DNA of 36,984 nucleotides, from contig JAJQJM010000014.1 in the NCBI GenBank assembly GCA_021323475.1, positions 1-36,984 on the forward strand, read 5' to 3'. The DNA is from Vampirovibrio sp. GTDB lineage: Bacteria; Cyanobacteriota; Vampirovibrionia; Vampirovibrionales; Vampirovibrionaceae. The notes under the pieces were generated by a model that ran no database searches, had not been told where the DNA came from, and worked only from the letters and a program-made list of their open reading frames with translations. Positions 34,390 through 36,984 of the stretch are shown piece after piece; the stretch's first letter is position 1, and each line of letters opens with the position of its first letter. A program made the position numbers and the translations under genes.

Positions 34390-36300
34390 ATGAAAAAAGT
34401 GTTGGTCCCTTTTCTGGTTTTGATGCTGGCCGGTACGGCCACCTGTCCGCCCGGACTGGCGCAGGCAAACTATCAGGACGCTTCGCTGGATGAAACCACA
34501 TCTTTGGACAATGTCCTGAGTCTGCCCAACGGCAGCCGTAAAGTGTCCGTCTCGGTCACCAACGAGAACATCCGCACCGTCCTGCATGATCTGACGCAAC
34601 AGGGCGGCTTCAACCTGTTGATGGACGAGTCCGTAGCCGGCAACGTAACGGTGGAACTGAACAATGTGACCTTGAACCAGGCGGTGCAATCCGTAGCCGC
34701 GCTGGGCGATTTATTAGTGGTCAAGCAGTCGGGCGGCATTTATCTCGCCATTTCCCGACAGGCCGCGCAAGATAAAGGCATCGCCCGCCAACTGTCCAAG
34801 GTGATCAAGATTTACTATTCCAACGCCAATCGCATTGCGGGCGTACTCAACCAGTCCATTTTCGCCACGGCCAATACGAGCGGGGGCGGAGCAGGCGGTA
34901 GCGCGGCCGGTGGCGCAGCGGGCGGCACAACCATGCAAAAAGCCAAGGCCGATCCCAGAACCAACAGCATTATCATCGTAGGTACCGCGCGTGAAATCGA
35001 ACTGGCGGAATCGGCCGTCGCCAGGCTCGATGTGCCTCGCCAAAGCAAAACCTTTTACTTAAGCCATTCCAACGCGCTGGATATTGCCACCATGCTAGCC
35101 AGCAGCATTTTTAACGATGGCCTGGGTTCCGTTCGGCTGGGCGCCTCAACCACTGGTAGCGGCGGTGGCTCTACCGTCACCCCCAGCAGCATGCGTGTAG
35201 AGCGGCAGGATATTCAGGAAGGTACCGGCATCAATAATTTTGGCAGCAGCAGCGGATCTCAAGCCACTGCCGGTTTATCCAGCGCGGTCACTCTGCGCGG
35301 GGCGGTCAAAGCCACCGACAGCCTGTCCGTTTCACCGGAAGGCACGTTGATTATCCCCGATACCCGCCAGAACTCGATTACCATTATGGGCACCGCTGAG
35401 CAGATTGCGATGGCGGAATCCCTGATTCCCACCCTGGACGCCCAATTGCCGCAGGTGGCCATTGAAGCGTCGCTGATTGAGATTACCGATACCGGGGTCA
35501 AAGAATTATCCACCCGGCTCGGTCTGGCGGACGGCCAGTTGCAAGGCGGCTTCAACAACACCGCCGTCAGCAGCGTCGGGCAAACCAGTACCCGACTGCC
35601 AACCGGCCTGATCGGCATGCCGACCGTGGACGCAACAGATACCAACAACTTCGGACGTTCCGGCATCGTGTTCACCACCAACCCGGTGCTGAGAAACACG
35701 GATTACATGGCCCAGATCCGAACGCTGGTGACCGATAACAAGGCCAAGATTCTGGCGAACCCAACCATTGTGGCCACCCACGATACCGAATCCATTATCA
35801 GCATCGTGGATGAAATCGTGCGTCGGGTCACCACCCAGATTGATCCCAGCGGCTTCTCCACCCAGACCGTTGAAATCGGCGAAGCGGGCATCGTTATGGA
35901 CATTCTGCCCAAGGTGGGCGAAGACGGCACCGTCAGCATGCGCCTGCGTCCGTCTGTTACCAGTGTCCTCAGCCAGAGCCGCGACTCCCAGGGCAACCTG
36001 ATTACGTTGCTCAGCAAGCGGGACATGCTGACCCAGAATGTGCGGATCAAAAATGGCGAAACGCTGGTCATCGGTGGATTAATCCAGCAGCGGGACACCA
36101 TGCGAAACGATAAATTACCGGGCGTCGCCGATTTGCCGATTGTAGGCGCCATGTTCCGGGCGTCCCAACGCAGCTCGAAACGCTCTGAAATCGTCCTGCT
36201 GATTACGCCCCATATCGTGAATAACACCAAACTCACGCCGGTCAATACCAGCACGGCCACCGGCGCTCCAATGCAGACCAGCCTGGCGGGAGGAAACTAA
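34390..36300 (+). CDS. Secretin (PilQ/GspD superfamily)
   Basis: An outer-membrane channel subunit for type IV pili or type II secretion. It has a signal peptide (VLVPFLVLMLAGTATCPPGL, cut near AQA-NY), an N0/STN-type domain (RKVSVSVTNENIRTVLHDLT to NNVTLNQAVQSVAAL, about 46-107), an N1 domain with KVIKIYYSNANRIAGVLNQS interrupted by a Gly/Ala-rich loop (about 163-180) and NSIIIVGTA, a further N domain with a Ser/Gly-rich stretch (about 255-300) and QNSITIMGTA, then the secretin pore from about 370 with the signature VRIKNGETLVIGGLIQQRD and VADLPIVGAMF (about 550-600) and LLITPHIV. AGAGG lies about 11 bases before the ATG. It follows the PilP/GspC-like gene at 77 bases. Confidence 0.93.
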   Translation: MKKVLVPFLVLMLAGTATCPPGLAQANYQDASLDETTSLDNVLSLPNGSRKVSVSVTNENIRTVLHDLTQQGGFNLLMDESVAGNVTVELNNVTLNQAVQSVAALGDLLVVKQSGGIYLAISRQAAQDKGIARQLSKVIKIYYSNANRIAGVLNQSIFATANTSGGGAGGSAAGGAAGGTTMQKAKADPRTNSIIIVGTAREIELAESAVARLDVPRQSKTFYLSHSNALDIATMLASSIFNDGLGSVRLGASTTGSGGGSTVTPSSMRVERQDIQEGTGINNFGSSSGSQATAGLSSAVTLRGAVKATDSLSVSPEGTLIIPDTRQNSITIMGTAEQIAMAESLIPTLDAQLPQVAIEASLIEITDTGVKELSTRLGLADGQLQGGFNNTAVSSVGQTSTRLPTGLIGMPTVDATDTNNFGRSGIVFTTNPVLRNTDYMAQIRTLVTDNKAKILANPTIVATHDTESIISIVDEIVRRVTTQIDPSGFSTQTVEIGEAGIVMDILPKVGEDGTVSMRLRPSVTSVLSQSRDSQGNLITLLSKRDMLTQNVRIKNGETLVIGGLIQQRDTMRNDKLPGVADLPIVGAMFRASQRSSKRSEIVLLITPHIVNNTKLTPVNTSTATGAPMQTSLAGGN

Positions 36301-36306
36301 TTCATC

Positions 36307-36984
36307 ATGACACGTTTCAAATTGTTTCATTCGGGATCTAAACTCATCAGCCTGTCGCTTAGCCTGTGCATGTTGGCCGGCAGCGGCCTGATCGACTCGT
36401 TTGCTCTGGCTGCCGGGCAGGATGTATTGACCGGCGACGTCCGGCTGACCGTGAACCCGGCCAACCTGCGGGAAAGCGTCCCGGTGCCGGGTGCTAACCG
36501 CAAGGTGACCATGTCCTTTCGGGGCGTGGATGTACAGGACGTTTTGCGCGCCCTGGGCCAGCAAGGCGGCTTTAACGTGCTGCTGGACGAATCCGTGACC
36601 GGCACGATTACCGTGGATTTGAACAACGTTACGATTGCGGACGCGCTGGACACCATCAAGACTTATTCCAACCTGGCTTATTCCGTGCAAGGCAGGAATT
36701 TAATGGTAGCTGAAGCCGATTCGGAAAAAGGCCAGTCCTTCAAGAAAAACATGACCCGCATCTTCCCGCTGCGGAACGCCAACGCACGAGTCGTCGCGGA
36801 TTTTCTGAACACCACCGTGTTCGCTGATCGGGCAAACGCGGCCGGTAGCGGTGGAAGCACCGGCGGTTCTTCCGGCGGGGGCGGTACTGCCGCAACCGGG
36901 GGAGGTGGCAGCGGCGGAGCCACGCCAATGCCGGTCACTGCGGATTACCACACCAACAGCATTATTGTCGTGGGTGACCCGACT
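36307..36984 (+). CDS. Second secretin, N-terminal part (runs off window)
   Basis: The frame opens at ATG 36307, six bases after the previous stop, and stays open to the last base. It starts with a signal peptide (LISLSLSLCMLAGSGLIDSF, cut near ALA-AG). An N0-type domain follows (RKVTMSFRGVDVQDVLRALG, GGFNVLLDESVTGTITVDLN), then N1 (MTRIFPLRNANARVVADFLN) with a Gly/Ser/Thr-rich loop and NSIIVVGDP. It is clearly a paralogue of the secretin just upstream, with QQGGFN, DESV and LNNVT shared in place. The pore domain should lie beyond the window. GGGAGGA near the end of the preceding gene is the ribosome site. Confidence 0.85.
   Translation, partial: MTRFKLFHSGSKLISLSLSLCMLAGSGLIDSFALAAGQDVLTGDVRLTVNPANLRESVPVPGANRKVTMSFRGVDVQDVLRALGQQGGFNVLLDESVTGTITVDLNNVTIADALDTIKTYSNLAYSVQGRNLMVAEADSEKGQSFKKNMTRIFPLRNANARVVADFLNTTVFADRANAAGSGGSTGGSSGGGGTAATGGGGSGGATPMPVTADYHTNSIIVVGDPT

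Overview
The window reads as bacterial chromosome with the right-hand end of an integrated mobile element at its left side. The prepilin-like proteins (6878-7461 and 20436-21068) carry the N-terminal pattern GFTLAELLI...IATFTIPK, which is very common in non-photosynthetic relatives of cyanobacteria (Melainabacteria/Vampirovibrionia). With the moderate base composition, tandem secretins and nonulosonic acid genes, a Vampirovibrio-like bacterium is my best guess. This is inference from motifs only; no search was run.

Region 1 (1 to about 6822) is AT-richer by eye and looks like an integrative element. It holds an SF2 helicase, a small winged-helix-like protein, a zinc-knuckle protein, a small membrane protein, a short tyrosine recombinase and an OLD-family ATPase/TOPRIM nuclease broken by a frameshift. 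It ends in a 3' fragment of tRNA-Ser(CGA) with no 5' half, the expected attR scar. Repeated TTACATC/GATGTAA half-sites fill the divergent recombinase/OLD spacer.

Region 2 (6.8-21 kb) is ordinary chromosome: a frameshifted prepilin gene, a tautomerase-like protein, a GT2 glycosyltransferase, an ankyrin protein, DoxX, an extraordinary 1.37-kilo-residue Lys/Pro/Ala-rich exported protein, an overlapping MarR-GNAT / EamA transporter / GNAT operon, a secreted protein, a prolyl 4-hydroxylase-like enzyme, a Flp-like pilin with a Pro-Ser tail and a second prepilin-like protein.

Region 3 (21.1-31.5 kb) is a pseudaminic acid cluster. PseB and PseC are transcribed rightwards. Divergently run HisH-like, HisF-like and PseA/WbpG-like proteins (an amidine-forming set), PseH, PseI and a methyltransferase, then, after a LysE-type exporter on the other strand, an aldo/keto-reductase homologue that has lost three of four catalytic residues, and PseG. 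PseF (CMP activation) is not in the window. The expected product is an acetamidino-modified pseudaminic acid for a surface glycan or a pilus or flagellar protein.

Region 4 (31.9 kb to the end) is a type IV pilus / type II secretion outer-membrane module: a small anchored protein, a bitopic protein with a PilP/GspC-like C-terminus, a complete secretin, and a second paralogous secretin that runs off the window.
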